A stretch of DNA of 7,877 nt from Methylomonas sp. Lineage in GTDB: Bacteria; Pseudomonadota; Gammaproteobacteria; Methylococcales; Methylomonadaceae. The first letter of the stretch is position 1; each line of letters opens with the position of its first letter. The notes below the pieces were generated by a model. The model was not told where the DNA came from, searched no databases, and saw nothing but the letters and a program-made list of their open reading frames with translations. This document shows, in pieces, positions 6,662 to 7,877 of this stretch. Location of the stretch: positions 1 through 7,877 of the forward strand of contig JAQTYP010000142.1 of NCBI GenBank assembly GCA_028688235.1, written 5' to 3'. A program made the translations under genes and the position numbers.

Positions 6662-7877
6662 TTAAGCGGGTTCCGGTTGGGCTACGGCTGTATTTGCCTG
6701 TTGCTGCTGTTGCTGTAGATACGCAATCACTTGATCTTTAAGACCATATACGGCCAAGGTTCCATCTTGCAAGATCAGCAGCTTATCTACTTTAGATAAA
6801 ACGTTGTTCCTATGGGTGATAATCAATACAGTAGTTTGCTTTTCCCTAAGCCGGACCAAAGCCCTTTCCAGCGCGGCTTCGCCTTGTTCGTCCAGATTCG
6901 AGTTCGGTTCGTCCAAAACCACCAGCACCGGATTGCCGTAAAGAGCCCGCGCCAGACCGACACGCTGGCGTTGCCCGCCGGAAAGATTGCCACCCGTGGC
7001 GCCGATGACTGTGTCGTAACCTTCCGGCAAACGCAGGATCAGTTCGTGAACATCGGCCATTTTCGCGGCCTCTACCACTTTATCCGCATCGATTTCACCA
7101 AAACGGGCAATATTTTCGCTGATAGTACCTTCGAACAGTTCGATGTCCTGAGGCAAATATCCGATAAAACCGCCCAGATGTTCGCGGTCCCAATTAAAGA
7201 CTTCGGCACCATCCAAACGGATAGCGCCGTTAGTCGTCGGCCAAATTCCCAATATTGCTCGGGCCAGAGTGGATTTGCCGGCACCGCTGGGTCCGACCAC
7301 GCCGACGATGTCGCCTTTTTGAATGGCAAGACTGATGCCCTTGATCACGGGCACTTTTGCGCCGGGCGGTACGACGACGGCATTTTCAAGCTGGATCTGC
7401 CCCTGTGGGTCTGGAAGTTGCATGTGTTCTTTATCGGCCGGAATTTGTAGCAAGATAGCATTCAATCGGTCGTATTGATCTCTTGCCGCACTAAATCCTT
7501 TCCAGGTGCCTATCATCAAATCGATGGGAGCCAAAGCCCTGCCCATCAAAATAGAGCCAGCGATCATCAAGCCAGGTGATATTTCCCGCTCAATGACCAG
7601 ATAAGCCCCCAAGCCAAGAATCAACGATTGCGACGACATGCGAATGACTTTCGACAGAGCCGTCAGTAAGCCGGCCCGCGAACTGGCCACCGCCTGCAAA
7701 TCCAACACCTTGAATGCGCCTGTCATCCAGCGTCTTCGAATGTTGCCCAGCATACCCATGGACTCGATAACCTCGGCATTTCTGAGGTTCTTACCCAACA
7801 TGCTCCGGGTTGCCATTGCGGCATTATTAGCTTCGCTGAGGGTTTTGGTGGTAGCTTTCTCAGTTGCCAGCGCAACC
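6662..7877 (-). CDS. Type I secretion ABC transporter, permease/ATPase (N-terminus outside window)
   Basis: The inner-membrane motor that recognises the C-terminal secretion signal of a substrate and drives export with ATP. The frame stays open to the right edge, giving 404 visible residues; the first methionine within the window (at 7816) is internal. The segment LRNAEVIESMGMLGNIRRRW (31-50) is characteristic of the PrsD/AprD/HasD group of permease-ATPases. The last transmembrane helices follow (~80-125). The nucleotide-binding domain has Walker A GPSGAGKST (195-203), a Q-loop LPQD (241-244), signature LSGGQ (298-302), Walker B LVVLDEP (318-324), a D-loop SNLD (326-329) and the switch His in ITHR (353-356). 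All catalytic residues are present. Roughly 150-180 N-terminal residues should be missing, so it cannot be seen whether any extra N-terminal domain exists. The C-terminus carries six consecutive glutamines followed by an Ala/Pro-rich tail. It heads the visible part of the three-gene operon. Confidence 0.95.
   Translation of the reverse strand, partial: VALATEKATTKTLSEANNAAMATRSMLGKNLRNAEVIESMGMLGNIRRRWMTGAFKVLDLQAVASSRAGLLTALSKVIRMSSQSLILGLGAYLVIEREISPGLMIAGSILMGRALAPIDLMIGTWKGFSAARDQYDRLNAILLQIPADKEHMQLPDPQGQIQLENAVVVPPGAKVPVIKGISLAIQKGDIVGVVGPSGAGKSTLARAILGIWPTTNGAIRLDGAEVFNWDREHLGGFIGYLPQDIELFEGTISENIARFGEIDADKVVEAAKMADVHELILRLPEGYDTVIGATGGNLSGGQRQRVGLARALYGNPVLVVLDEPNSNLDEQGEAALERALVRLREKQTTVLIITHRNNVLSKVDKLLILQDGTLAVYGLKDQVIAYLQQQQQQANTAVAQPEPA

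Noticed and set aside
6812..7450. 212-codon open frame on the plus strand antisense to the ABC transporter
   Set aside because: Its protein has no recognisable domain, and it lies entirely opposite a well-supported ATPase with every catalytic motif. Long antisense frames are common opposite such genes.
1..7877. CRISPR array, tRNA/rRNA, insertion sequence or phage genes
   Set aside because: No regularly spaced repeats, no cloverleaf-like sequence, and no transposase or integrase motifs were seen while reading both strands; nearly all the sequence is explained by the seven genes.

Overview
The window reads as part of a Gram-negative chromosome, most likely a gammaproteobacterium: it has a TolC-type outer-membrane factor with a signal peptide, an HlyD-type periplasmic adaptor and surface-glycan genes. 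The overall look fits an aquatic or methanotroph-like gammaproteobacterium, but that is only an impression; nothing here fixes the genus. There are seven protein genes. Six are on the minus strand and one is on the plus strand, and the first and last are cut by the window edges. Coding density is very high, and the only gap above about 100 bases is at roughly 3890-4017.

Right half (4018-7877, minus strand): a complete three-part type I secretion set in the order ABC permease/ATPase (N-terminus outside the window), HlyD-family adaptor, TolC-family outer-membrane channel. The genes are separated by 3 and 4 bases and are almost certainly one transcript. Together they would form a one-step conduit from cytoplasm to cell exterior. 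The secreted substrate is not in the window and may lie to the right, upstream of the ABC gene.

Left-centre (410-3889, minus strand): a glycan cassette in the order glf (UDP-galactopyranose mutase), a GT2 glycosyltransferase, then a second GT2 glycosyltransferase with a C-terminal extension. The first pair overlaps by 11 bases and the second by 4 bases (ATGA), so translation is probably coupled. Glf makes UDP-galactofuranose. The last gene has motifs like those of the mycobacterial galactofuranosyltransferase GlfT2, so the cassette probably builds a Galf-containing O-antigen, capsule or exopolysaccharide. This block is visibly more AT-rich than the secretion operon.

Left edge (1-406, plus strand): the C-terminal end of another GT2-type glycosyltransferase. 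It converges on the minus-strand cassette with only 3 bases between the two stop codons.

I see no RNA gene, CRISPR array, insertion sequence or convincing intrinsic terminator. The window looks like the junction of a polysaccharide locus and a type I secretion operon. I do not find a clearly new system. The points most worth a second look are the GlfT2-like enzyme with its unexplained tail, the secretion/Galf pairing, and a partial glycosyltransferase that appears to lack its usual acidic catalytic residue.
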